Source of the DNA: Bacteroidota bacterium
Lineage (GTDB): Bacteria > Bacteroidota > Bacteroidia > Bacteroidales > FEN-979
DNA length: 61,244 bases
NCBI GenBank assembly: GCA_026391835.1
Contig: JAPLDF010000050.1
Span: 1-61,244 of the forward strand
Direction of reading: 5' to 3'
The translations under genes and the position numbers were made by a program. This document shows, piece by piece, positions 1 through 7,728 of this stretch. Numbering within the stretch: the first letter of the stretch is position 1; each line of letters begins with the position of its first letter. Under the pieces are notes generated by a model. That model was given only the letters and a program-made list of their open reading frames with translations. It made no database searches and was not told the origin of the DNA.

Positions 1-66
1 AGAATCTAATTTTGTATAACGCCTAAAAAACCAGGAAAATGATCGTTCTTAAGAACAAAAAAGAGG

Positions 67-133
67 GGTGGTCAAACGTATCGGCAGAAGTGCTGTAAAT
101 TGGACCGGCAGGGGGTGGTCAATTTGGTCGGCA
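67..133. mobile_element. Possible insertion-sequence end with direct repeats
   Basis: Two 20-bp near-repeats (67-86 and 114-133) share the frame GGTGGTCAA...TCGGCA and are 47 bp apart, with a partial third copy (TTGGACCGGCA, about 100-110) between them. Repeated terminal sites of this kind are known at ends of IS21-like elements. No transposase gene lies in the window, so this may be the end of an element that continues to the left, or a remnant. The assignment is by memory of similar ends and is weak. Confidence 0.3.
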
Positions 134-550
134 TATCCAGTTGAGTAAATAAGCTGGATTTGCTGATAGCCATTCTTATCAGTATAGTTGCGCATTTTAA
201 AATATGGTTTCATAATGTCTATTCTAAAGTCATGAATAAAAGGGTCAGAGTCAACTATATATTCTTTTCGTCAGTAAAGATAAGAAAAATAGTAATTGTT
301 CAAATATTGTTCAAGTAACTTGGTGTAATTTGGTTGTTCTAAATCAAATGAAAATGATTTAATGAACAGTAATACAGGTATATATAAAACTATGTTATTC
401 TAAGTTATACGGATATAATCGGGTTCTCACCCCGACAAAATTAACAGAAAATCAATCACTTACACTTAATTGTATAAGTGATTTTTTTTTAATCACGTTC
501 GTAACCTGATAAAACGGGGATCAAGAGGAAATTATATGTTTCCCGGTGAA
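134..550. other. AT-rich intergenic stretch
   Basis: No convincing reading frame is seen here. It holds a T-arm-like hairpin at 419-435 (5-bp stem TCGGG/CCCGA with a 7-base loop) and a terminator-like hairpin at 454-491. The base composition is more AT-rich than the housekeeping part of the window, as expected for accessory DNA. Confidence 0.5.
454..491. terminator. Hairpin followed by a T tract
   Basis: AATCACTTA (454-462) pairs with TAAGTGATT (475-483) and is followed by a run of T, the form of a rho-independent terminator reading left to right. On the opposite strand it lies just beyond the stop of the TIR-WD40 gene, so it might also end that transcript, though the U tract favours the plus strand. 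Confidence 0.5.
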
Positions 551-3500
551 TTATACAGACTGAAGAATTCTACTTCGCCACCGCCTTATTGCCATCACGT
601 CAAACCGTTCACCCTGAAAGGGGATTTGAATAACTTCAGTTTCGTCAAAATTTGTGGTTTTTTGCAGCCAGTCTTGTACATCCATCCAACGGACTTCCCC
701 ATCTGAATTTCTGATCACAAGCATTACAGGGAAGCGTTTATTGATCCAAATATCAATGAGGCGCTCATCTTTGATTGTAAAAACATCCATGATGTCGTCG
801 TGCATTCTAAGGTATGAATCGTTATATTTGAGTTGCAAGTAAAGCTTCTTACCTGTGGGCTCGTGAGCATCGTCGGTGAACTCTATCTCCATGTCAATAC
901 CCTGTTTGCTAACATGAAACTCCCGGCTGATCTGGTCAGCAAGCGCCACGGTTGAAATTACTTCGCCAACGAGCGCACGTTCCTTGCTCTGATTGCTCAA
1001 TTCGATGGCTGACTCCTCCTGCATGTTGAGTACCCGTTGTTGAATTTCCGGGCTTGCAAAACTCTGCTCCATTTCATCCCATAGGGGCACTCTTTTTTCG
1101 CAACCCACACATATGATGTTAGGCATCTTACCTTTAAGCTTGAATACCTTTAATCTGGACATCATATTTGGTTGCAGTGGCTGGTCTATGAGCCATTCAT
1201 TAAGCCGGTCCATGGCCACCTCACGATTGCCAACCGGTATTCCGCAATGTGGGCAGATATAATACCGTAAACGCTCGACATCCTGGGCATACTGCAATAA
1301 ATGCTCATGTACGTATTTGCTGAATACAATCTTTTCTTCCATTGTGACTGCTGAATCAAAATACACCTCCAGTTCTCCCAGTCCCTGTGCGTGCCGTGTC
1401 AACTTCACACCGCCGAGTTCCTTTCCGGAATTTGTCTTGAAATCGGCGGCATTATGCCAAAGGCAGTCCTGTTTAAAATGCTCGGTATGATGCATCCGAA
1501 CAACAAGTGTAGCATAAATTTCATCAAGGAATCCTGTGAAACTAAAACTTACCAGCACAGAAGGGAATTTCACTGGTTCAGGTCTTTCACGGTGAAAATA
1601 ACTTGGAAATATAAGGAGGTTTCCTTTAAAGGTTGACTGTCGCATGCAGAGGCCGCGCTCTACAAGGGTTTGATGCATGGCCAGCAGGACAAACCGTTCT
1701 TCGTCCTTTCCAAGTCTTGGCATTGAAGATTCATACAGAAGCTCTCCCTTCAAAACTCGTTCCTCCATAAGGCAGCCTCGTTGCAGTTCGTCGGCCTGCA
1801 AAGTTCGGATTACAGCCTGAGCATATGCATTGATGCGCTCCGGCTGAAGCAACACCCAGCTGCCAAAAGTCAGTTCCCACACTACACATGGCCCTGCCAG
1901 CAATGTAAGGACCGCATGCAAGTCCTCATCGGAGAAACACTCTAATTTGCCTGATAATCGTAATTGCAGTGTTTCGCGTAGTTCGTTGAAACGCATCAGC
2001 ACCCTGCCATCGTCTTTTAGGCGGATGATCTCCTCCTTTAATCGCTTGAAAAGAACCTCTGTTGTGCGGCAGGGTATTTCATCCCACTTAATGGCGTGGA
2101 GAATGGCTTGCTTGAGTTCCTGGCAGCCAAAACCCTGCTTCGCGCTTGTTTCCATGAAGTCCAGGAACTTGTGTTCCTCCGCGAACTTTTCAACCTCACT
2201 GCGGCTGACCCGAAGGCCGCCAGCATCCACCCGCCCGGCAACAAGCAGTTTTGTAAATTCCTCACGTGAGGCACGTGTGAGATCACGGTCCCACTGACCA
2301 AGGGTTTCAAAGAGATCTTCCTTCTGCCCGTCGAATACGAGCACCGCCAGCGCAGTTTCGTCCATATATAGTTGATGGATCAAACGCTGATCAGCCTGGC
2401 CACCGAAATCCCAAAGCCATATTTCCTGCTCAACGCCATCGCCGGAGTTAACTTTCAAATTCCATTGCGTAGCCCATGCCCCAACAGTCGAGTCGCTTGG
2501 CTCCCAGAAATCCGAAGCTAGTCGCATGGAAAGCCCCGTCTTGCCTGTACCACTCTCGCCCACAAGGAGAACTTTTGCATTCGTATATTGAACCTGCTCT
2601 GGCAATATTTCCAGGGCTAGCGGGTTGATTTTTAATGTTTTTTCGTTGAGAAAGAAATCATCTAAATTCCACTTCTTTATTAATCCAACGTCGTCTCCAG
2701 AGAAAACACTTCGTCCATCTGCACTCCAGGCTACTGTACAAATTGAGTTCTTGTGTCCCTTAAATATTCGTAAACAACGTCCCGTTTTTACGTCCCATAG
2801 ACGTACAGTTTTGTCATCTGACCCTGATATGAGAAGATGATGATCAGGGTTCCATTTCATGCATGTGACCTGGCCCGTGTGACCTTCAAGAACACGCAGA
2901 CAACGCCCTGTTTCAATATCCCACAACCGTAAGGTACTGTCGTTTGAACATGAAAGAATCTGATGATTATCACTGCTCATTGCTACGCCTCTCACAGCCG
3001 ACTTGTGACCTTCAAAGACTCTAAGGCAAAGCCCGGGGTCAATCTCCCAGAAGCGTACTGATTTATCAGTGCCCCCCCCGCCGGAAACAACAAATCGTCC
3101 ATTTACACTTATTGAAACACTGCAGATATTACCTGCATGACCAATAAAAACATGCATGCAACGTTTCGTTTGCAGGTTCCAAAGCCGCACAGTCTTGTCC
3201 TGAGCACCAGAGATCGCATAAAGTTGGTTGGAAGACCATGATAAATTGTCGACACTATCAGTATGGCCCTCAAGGACACTCAGGCAACGTCTAGTTTCAA
3301 CATCCCACAATCGCACTGTGTGGTCTTTTGAGCAGGAAAGGGCGTGCCGTGGATCGACGCCCCATGAAACGTCTGTGACAATATCCTTGTGACCTTTAAA
3401 TACACCAAGGCACTTGCCATTTTTCAAATCCCATAGTCTTACTGTTTCATCATTGGAGCATGTCAGAGTTCTCGTTCCTTCCGAATTAAAGGCATATTGA

Positions 3501-4003
3501 GTAACACGATCACCCTCAAATAGTTTATAGTCAAGTTGGACGGCATTTTCTATATTATTCTTGCCTTTTTTCTGTGATTCCATAAATGGCTGCGCTGGTT
3601 TATGGCAAGCTTCAAAGAGTTTCGGGTATTCCTCCTCATAATGATCCGGAAGCCAGTTTATGTAAAGTAAATGCCCGAGCGAACCCATAAGAGGAGCATT
3701 GTCAATCCGTAAGGGAATGAACCGTCGTTCCTTGTTCAATGGATCACGAAAACGGAAAGACCAAGACTCTAATTGAGCCCAGTCAGAGCCGAATACATTT
3801 GTTGACATACAAAGCACCAGGACGCGCGAATTTTCCAAACCCTCTTCAATCTTGACAGGAATACTATCACCAGGTTTTATTTCCCATTCGTCCAACCATA
3901 CTCGAATACCATCTCCTTTTAACTTTATCGCCAGCGGAAGGATTGTCGCCATGTCCTTCGAACTATGACTGATAAAAACATCAAACTTGAATTTTTCGTC
4001 CAT
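551..4003 (-). CDS. TIR-WD40-small GTPase-zinc ribbon-DUF4365 fusion protein (putative immune/conflict protein)
   Basis: A five-part protein of 1150 residues. Residues 1-125 are a TIR domain (FDVFISHSSKD at the start; E79 after SDWAQL sits where TIR NADases have their catalytic Glu). Residues about 160-450 form seven WD40 repeats, enough for a closed propeller. Residues about 475-640 are a Ras/Roc-like GTPase: P-loop GESGTGKT (482-489), DFGGQ (532-536), ETSAK (618-622); the NKxD motif is degenerate (GRVD, 590-593). Residues 640-900 are a helical/winged-helix-like part that may match COR. Two Cys pairs (C917/C920 and C965/C968) look like a zinc ribbon. Residues about 1010-1150 resemble DUF4365, a PD-(D/E)XK-like domain, with E1014, D1037 and QLK at 1057-1059. 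TIR-WD40 and Roc fusions are known as bacterial NLR-like conflict proteins; the sensing and double-effector roles are inferred. Confidence 0.85.
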   Translation of the reverse strand: MDEKFKFDVFISHSSKDMATILPLAIKLKGDGIRVWLDEWEIKPGDSIPVKIEEGLENSRVLVLCMSTNVFGSDWAQLESWSFRFRDPLNKERRFIPLRIDNAPLMGSLGHLLYINWLPDHYEEEYPKLFEACHKPAQPFMESQKKGKNNIENAVQLDYKLFEGDRVTQYAFNSEGTRTLTCSNDETVRLWDLKNGKCLGVFKGHKDIVTDVSWGVDPRHALSCSKDHTVRLWDVETRRCLSVLEGHTDSVDNLSWSSNQLYAISGAQDKTVRLWNLQTKRCMHVFIGHAGNICSVSISVNGRFVVSGGGGTDKSVRFWEIDPGLCLRVFEGHKSAVRGVAMSSDNHQILSCSNDSTLRLWDIETGRCLRVLEGHTGQVTCMKWNPDHHLLISGSDDKTVRLWDVKTGRCLRIFKGHKNSICTVAWSADGRSVFSGDDVGLIKKWNLDDFFLNEKTLKINPLALEILPEQVQYTNAKVLLVGESGTGKTGLSMRLASDFWEPSDSTVGAWATQWNLKVNSGDGVEQEIWLWDFGGQADQRLIHQLYMDETALAVLVFDGQKEDLFETLGQWDRDLTRASREEFTKLLVAGRVDAGGLRVSRSEVEKFAEEHKFLDFMETSAKQGFGCQELKQAILHAIKWDEIPCRTTEVLFKRLKEEIIRLKDDGRVLMRFNELRETLQLRLSGKLECFSDEDLHAVLTLLAGPCVVWELTFGSWVLLQPERINAYAQAVIRTLQADELQRGCLMEERVLKGELLYESSMPRLGKDEERFVLLAMHQTLVERGLCMRQSTFKGNLLIFPSYFHRERPEPVKFPSVLVSFSFTGFLDEIYATLVVRMHHTEHFKQDCLWHNAADFKTNSGKELGGVKLTRHAQGLGELEVYFDSAVTMEEKIVFSKYVHEHLLQYAQDVERLRYYICPHCGIPVGNREVAMDRLNEWLIDQPLQPNMMSRLKVFKLKGKMPNIICVGCEKRVPLWDEMEQSFASPEIQQRVLNMQEESAIELSNQSKERALVGEVISTVALADQISREFHVSKQGIDMEIEFTDDAHEPTGKKLYLQLKYNDSYLRMHDDIMDVFTIKDERLIDIWINKRFPVMLVIRNSDGEVRWMDVQDWLQKTTNFDETEVIQIPFQGERFDVMAIRRWRSRILQSV

Positions 4004-4355
4004 GGGTGAGAATATTTAAGAACACTTGACGAGCTAAACCTGATTCAAAATTATAAAACAATATGAAAATTGAAAAAATAAATTTATTACCTTACTTGTC
4101 CTTTATGACCTATTCAGCCACTATCCTTATCTTGCAGGAAAACTAAAGTTTCCGCCCATCTCACCTCAATTTCCCCTGGCTTCCCTGCCTTTGACAATAA
4201 ATTTGTGCATCTGACCTTATTGCCCCGGCGATGACATATCAAAGGAACGGTTTTTTAGTATAAACTGCCAAAACATTGGTTATTGTTTTATTTTTTAGTG
4301 CAAATATCATTAATATTGTAACTTTACCCTTTCACCGGATCAGAGCGCCTTCTCA
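4004..4355. other. Divergent intergenic region, AT-rich
   Basis: This stretch separates the minus-strand TIR-WD40 gene from the plus-strand genes. The right part is strongly AT-rich and contains TAACTTTA (4319-4326), a near match to the Bacteroidota -7 element, ahead of the remnant at 4356. No intact gene is visible. Confidence 0.4.
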
Positions 4356-4463
4356 TTGAAAAACCAAAAACTTACCCGGAAAGAAATCATCAGCCACCGC
4401 CTGAAACCTGCGGGCTGGAATGTTAATGACCTGACCTATGTATTGAAACCTGGAAAAAAATAA
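4356..4463 (+). pseudogene. Remnant resembling the N-terminus of a type I restriction R subunit or helicase
   Basis: A 35-codon frame, opening with a possible TTG and ending at TAA 4461-4463, encodes a peptide with TRKEIISHRLKPAGWNVND. This matches the usual start of type I restriction R subunits and related DEAD/DEAH helicases (TR.E.I...L..AGW). Nothing of the rest of such a protein follows; the next gene starts 5 bp later. I read it as a decayed piece of an earlier restriction locus, though a genuine leader peptide cannot be excluded. Confidence 0.4.
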
Positions 4464-4468
4464 CATCT

Positions 4469-5293
4469 ATGGAATACACAGCAGAACTTTCAGCATTCAT
4501 CAGCCGGCTTAAGGAGGAGAATTTATTTGAAACGCTCCCCTTGCATACCATGATCCCTTACATGCCTGTCGCGGGAAAGACTTATGGGCAGTATAAGAAA
4601 ATATTTTTTATCGGGCAGGATGCAAATCATATTAAAGCAACCCATGATTCACTGGTCCTGCCGCAGGAACGAGAAGAAAAAATATTCACCGACCATGATG
4701 AACGCTGTGCCTTTGATTTCTCAGACGAGAATTTCCTGAACTGGTATTTTGACTACAACTACTACTTTTGGGAGTTCCCGATACGGTTTGTCAATTTAAT
4801 CAATGGCAATGGAAATTCTGTTCCCGGAATACACCCGGAAAATATTGGTGACCATCCCTATATGAATAATATTTATCAGTCATTCGCATGGAGCAATTTA
4901 GGACCGGTTGTGTTTCCGCACATATATGAAAAGATAAAAAAAGCCTTCAACACCAGGGAATATGCAACAGATCAGATGTATTGGAAAGCATTCGCCATTG
5001 CCGAGCAGCAGTTGGGAAATGCTGGTTTGTATGTAAAATATTTTCAGCCGGAAATAATCGTTGTTCTGTCAAAATGCTTCAATGAATCTGTCTTTTTCAA
5101 TGGCCAGTCATTTGAACTGGTGTACTTTGACGATGAGAATTATATAAAAAAATACCACCTGGTACACAACAACATAATTACGCAGGTGTTTGTAACCTAC
5201 CACCCTTCCTACATGATGCGGCTTGAAAACAAGGGCGGGATGGGCATTGCAGATTATGTTGATGAAATATATTCGTTATGTGACGCCAAATAG
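4469..5293 (+). CDS. Uracil-DNA glycosylase superfamily-like protein
   Basis: A 274-residue protein with two motifs placed as in the uracil-DNA glycosylase fold: IGQDAN at residues 48-53 (compare GQDPY, the water-activating loop) near the N-terminus, and HPSYMMR at 245-251 (compare the HPSxxxR DNA-insertion loop) near the C-terminus. The middle part is rich in aromatic residues and does not match a family I know. A base-excision role is possible, but the protein could have another nucleotide or DNA ligand. It is convergent with the Mrr-type nuclease gene (46 bp between stops) and close to the TIR-WD40 gene, which suggests a defence context. No signal peptide is seen. Confidence 0.5.
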   Translation: MEYTAELSAFISRLKEENLFETLPLHTMIPYMPVAGKTYGQYKKIFFIGQDANHIKATHDSLVLPQEREEKIFTDHDERCAFDFSDENFLNWYFDYNYYFWEFPIRFVNLINGNGNSVPGIHPENIGDHPYMNNIYQSFAWSNLGPVVFPHIYEKIKKAFNTREYATDQMYWKAFAIAEQQLGNAGLYVKYFQPEIIVVLSKCFNESVFFNGQSFELVYFDDENYIKKYHLVHNNIITQVFVTYHPSYMMRLENKGGMGIADYVDEIYSLCDAK

Positions 5294-5338
5294 GCACCTT
5301 CAGGCCCCTGCCCCCGACAAACTACCAATTTTCAACTC

Positions 5339-6256
5339 CTATGGAGCCAGACTTGTCATCTTATTGTTGACGCAGATTATCCAACTTTTTATATCGTTAA
5401 AATCCTTTAGTGAAATCCTGTATCGAAACTGATCTGCAATCCTCCTGGCTTCATGTGTAAAAGAACTTGATGTTACAATCATGCCGATACTGGCCTTGTT
5501 CATTTCTGCCACGCCATAAATTGCTCTTATTGGTTCCAGGCCAACAAGGTTATCAGGTTTGTAATGTTTTGCGTCAATTGCATATTTTGTTTCTCCAAGT
5601 TCATTCTTGTAAATGGCCCATATATCCACGCCGCCATCCCTGGTTAACGGAGTGTGTATGACATCGTATCCCAGCTGCCTGAGCAACTCCGTCACCAGCT
5701 TTTCAAAGGTCGCCCAGTTGATGTCGTACAATGCTTTGGGTTTCTTTGATAAATAGGCAATTAGCTCAGTGTTTACCCTGTCAAAATCGGCTTTTATCAA
5801 TGAAAGATTTGATCCTGCCGGATCCAGTAAGATTTCCTGTGACAAACGGTGTGTTGATACGGTATTTAACAGTTCTTCCCGGATATCACTGTTTTTGTCA
5901 AGAATTTTCAGATTAAAGTCGGTGGCCTTTTGTTTATGAAATATTTCATTGGCCGCCTGGGAACAAATTATTATTTTGATCTGAGGATAATATCTTTTTA
6001 AATACTCTTCATAGAAAACCCATCCTTTTAAATCCAGGAGTTCATCTGTTATATAATTCATTGATTCAGCAGGAACAGAATAGGAATTAAATCTGTATAA
6101 ATTCTGGATAATGATCTCAGGTATATTCCCAGAATCCAAAAGCTCCTTCATCTGCCTTTCCATGGTCAGAACCCTGACATCATGGCCGTTTTTTTTAAGA
6201 AAGTCTACATATGGGGCGATATCACCCGGATCATCGTCGAGCCAGAATATTTTCAT
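5339..6256 (-). CDS. Pseudo-receiver / Mrr-type restriction endonuclease fusion
   Basis: A 305-residue protein. Residues about 1-130 look like a response-regulator receiver: the acidic cluster D7-D9 and K121 are present, but the phospho-acceptor position after PEIII is Gln (Q51), so it is probably not phosphorylated. Residues about 175-290 are a restriction endonuclease (Mrr_cat) domain: FEKLVTELLRQLGYDV, D211 in DGGVDIW, and D228-A-K230 in place of the usual (D/E/Q)xK, then MIVTSSSFTHEA. Mrr proteins cut modified or foreign DNA. The N-terminal domain may control the nuclease by binding a partner or ligand. No methyltransferase lies nearby, which fits a modification-dependent or abortive mode (inference). 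Confidence 0.75.
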   Translation of the reverse strand: MKIFWLDDDPGDIAPYVDFLKKNGHDVRVLTMERQMKELLDSGNIPEIIIQNLYRFNSYSVPAESMNYITDELLDLKGWVFYEEYLKRYYPQIKIIICSQAANEIFHKQKATDFNLKILDKNSDIREELLNTVSTHRLSQEILLDPAGSNLSLIKADFDRVNTELIAYLSKKPKALYDINWATFEKLVTELLRQLGYDVIHTPLTRDGGVDIWAIYKNELGETKYAIDAKHYKPDNLVGLEPIRAIYGVAEMNKASIGMIVTSSSFTHEARRIADQFRYRISLKDFNDIKSWIICVNNKMTSLAP

Positions 6257-6285
6257 GGTGATTTTGGCTATAGGTAAATGCCTGA

Positions 6286-6293
6286 CAAAATTA
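6286..6293 (-). promoter_or_regulatory. Candidate -7 element for the Mrr-type gene
   Basis: The minus strand reads TAATTTTG, an exact TAnnTTTG match, about 30 bp before the start codon at 6256. A TTTTG lies 15 bp further upstream, closer than the usual 19-21 bp, so only the -7 part is convincing. Confidence 0.4.
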
Positions 6294-6374
6294 TTAAAAA
6301 ATAGTGGTCAAAATGAGCGGACCAGAGCCTATTGGAAAGGAGAGGAGGTTTTTTCAGTATGGGACATATATGAT

Positions 6375-6473
6375 GAGTATATGCAGAGTAAATGAAGAGT
6401 AAATGAAGAGTATATGCAGAGTAAATGAAGAGTATATGCAGAGTAAATCAAAGGTAAATGCACCGTATATTCA
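6375..6473. repeat. 11-bp tandem repeat, nine units
   Basis: Nine successive 11-bp units cover the interval. The first five alternate between GAGTATATGCA and GAGTAAATGAA almost exactly; the last two (6452-6473) are degenerate. There are no spacers, so it is not a CRISPR array. It lies in the gap between the Mrr-type gene and the gene at 6571-7134. Open frames in this stretch (for example 6329-6589 on the minus strand) are products of the repeat. Confidence 0.9.
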
Positions 6474-6570
6474 TCGTCCATCCAACCATAAAGGTGCTCC
6501 CGACATGCCCGGGAGATGCACCCGGGATCAATCCGTGCCAACATGTTTCCTGTGAGTCTTTTTCGGCAAT

Positions 6571-7134
6571 TTACAGAACACGTGTCCACTCGGCCGTGTT
6601 ACCGGGCAGATCGCAGGAAACAACCCGCACGAGCGATCCCGCGTACTGCAGGTTGGGTCGGGTGGTGATATAATGCCAGTCGGTTCCGGAGGAGTGCATT
6701 GCTGCCGGGCCCGATTCGATGATGTCCCCGTCCGGATTTTCAATGGTGACCGTCACCGATTTCACCGGGACAACATTGTCTACCCTGATCACCATCCTGT
6801 AACCTGCTCTTCCATGGTATCCTGTCGTGACCACCCTGCTGATCACTGCTGATGTCAGGAAATCCTTAACTGCCATGGAATTCGCGCTGTTGAACCCGGT
6901 GGCCACCTGTGCATACAGGGCTTTGATCTCCGGGTTTACAAGCACTCTTTTTGCATATTTCGTTGCAAGGAAGAACCTGTCAACCTGTGCCGGCCATCTC
7001 AGCCTGCTATTCTTTTTTTTTCTGACCGGGCAGCGCTGGATGATCTCCTTCCCGTTAACTGTACGCTTGTAAAGGCCGGTGTCGCCCAGTTTCCCTGTGT
7101 ACCCTGCGAGAATGTTGTTTTTTCCGGATATCAT
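6571..7134 (-). CDS. Uncharacterised protein, DUF6266-like N-terminus
   Basis: A protein of 187 residues if begun at the ATG at 7134 (MISGKNNILAGYTGKLGD); a start at 7170 would add 12 residues with no support. The opening resembles the GGFSGKVG-type start of DUF6266 proteins of Bacteroidota, whose function is unknown. The C-terminal half looks like a beta-sandwich (VKSVTVTIENPDGDIIESGP...DLPGN). That half has a degenerate paralogue on the other strand at 7301-7621. No signal peptide or membrane segment is apparent. The DUF6266 link rests on a short motif and needs a profile search. Confidence 0.5.
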   Translation of the reverse strand: MISGKNNILAGYTGKLGDTGLYKRTVNGKEIIQRCPVRKKKNSRLRWPAQVDRFFLATKYAKRVLVNPEIKALYAQVATGFNSANSMAVKDFLTSAVISRVVTTGYHGRAGYRMVIRVDNVVPVKSVTVTIENPDGDIIESGPAAMHSSGTDWHYITTRPNLQYAGSLVRVVSCDLPGNTAEWTRVL

Positions 7135-7300
7135 GTTAGATTGTTTCACGAAGTGACACGAAGCGGACACGAAGAAGCACGAAGGATATTGTTCCTGTTC
7201 TTTGTCGACCTTCGTAATTCCTTCGCTGATCTTCGTGATATGTTTTTATCGTACCAAGTCATGATCACGAGTAATCGGAATTGCTGATTCAAAGATATGA

Positions 7301-7621
7301 AAGAACCCGGAAAATGGTTCAGTTCAGAGAATAAAATTAAGATTATGGCAACAAATTGTCACCGCCGTCGAAAAAGTTTCATTGACGTCGGTCCATGCAA
7401 GGTTATCCGCACCCGATGATACGTTCTTCGAAGAAGGTCCGTGTGTGGTTGAATTGCCGTCAGGCAAATATGGCTATGCCACAATCCGCCCGGTACCTGT
7501 AACCTCCGGTGTAAACCTGGAAATTACCCTCAGGGATATCCCGGGAAATGTGACCCGGCAATCCTTTACCCTCCAGCCAGGAATTTTTCCCGGGACAGGA
7601 AAGGAAAGGAGGGGACGGTAA
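7301..7621 (+). pseudogene. Inverted remnant paralogous to the C-terminal domain of the 6571-7134 gene
   Basis: The plus-strand frame from 7301 to the stop at 7621 has no ATG but is open. Its translation lines up with the C-terminal 65 or so residues of the neighbouring minus-strand protein: SLTSVHARLSAPDD...FEEGP...DIPGN against PVKSVTVTIENPDG...IESGP...DLPGN. The similarity begins upstream of the only start (TTG at 7382), which shows that the frame is the tail of a once longer gene. It lies head to head with the intact gene. Confidence 0.5.
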
Positions 7622-7728
7622 CGTCTCCACCCCAAGGCAAACCATTGAAATCCGTATTGTTATTTTTCGCGTCTTTGCATCTTCGCGGTAAAAAACAGCA
7701 CACAGTTAAGTTTGTTGTTCATTGGCGG

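Noticed and set aside
6375-6473. Possible CRISPR array
   Set aside because: The 11-bp units follow one another without spacers and no cas gene is present.
6329-6589. Minus-strand frame of 86 residues with repeated LHLLCIYSS
   Set aside because: It is a direct reading of the 11-bp tandem repeat and has no other support.
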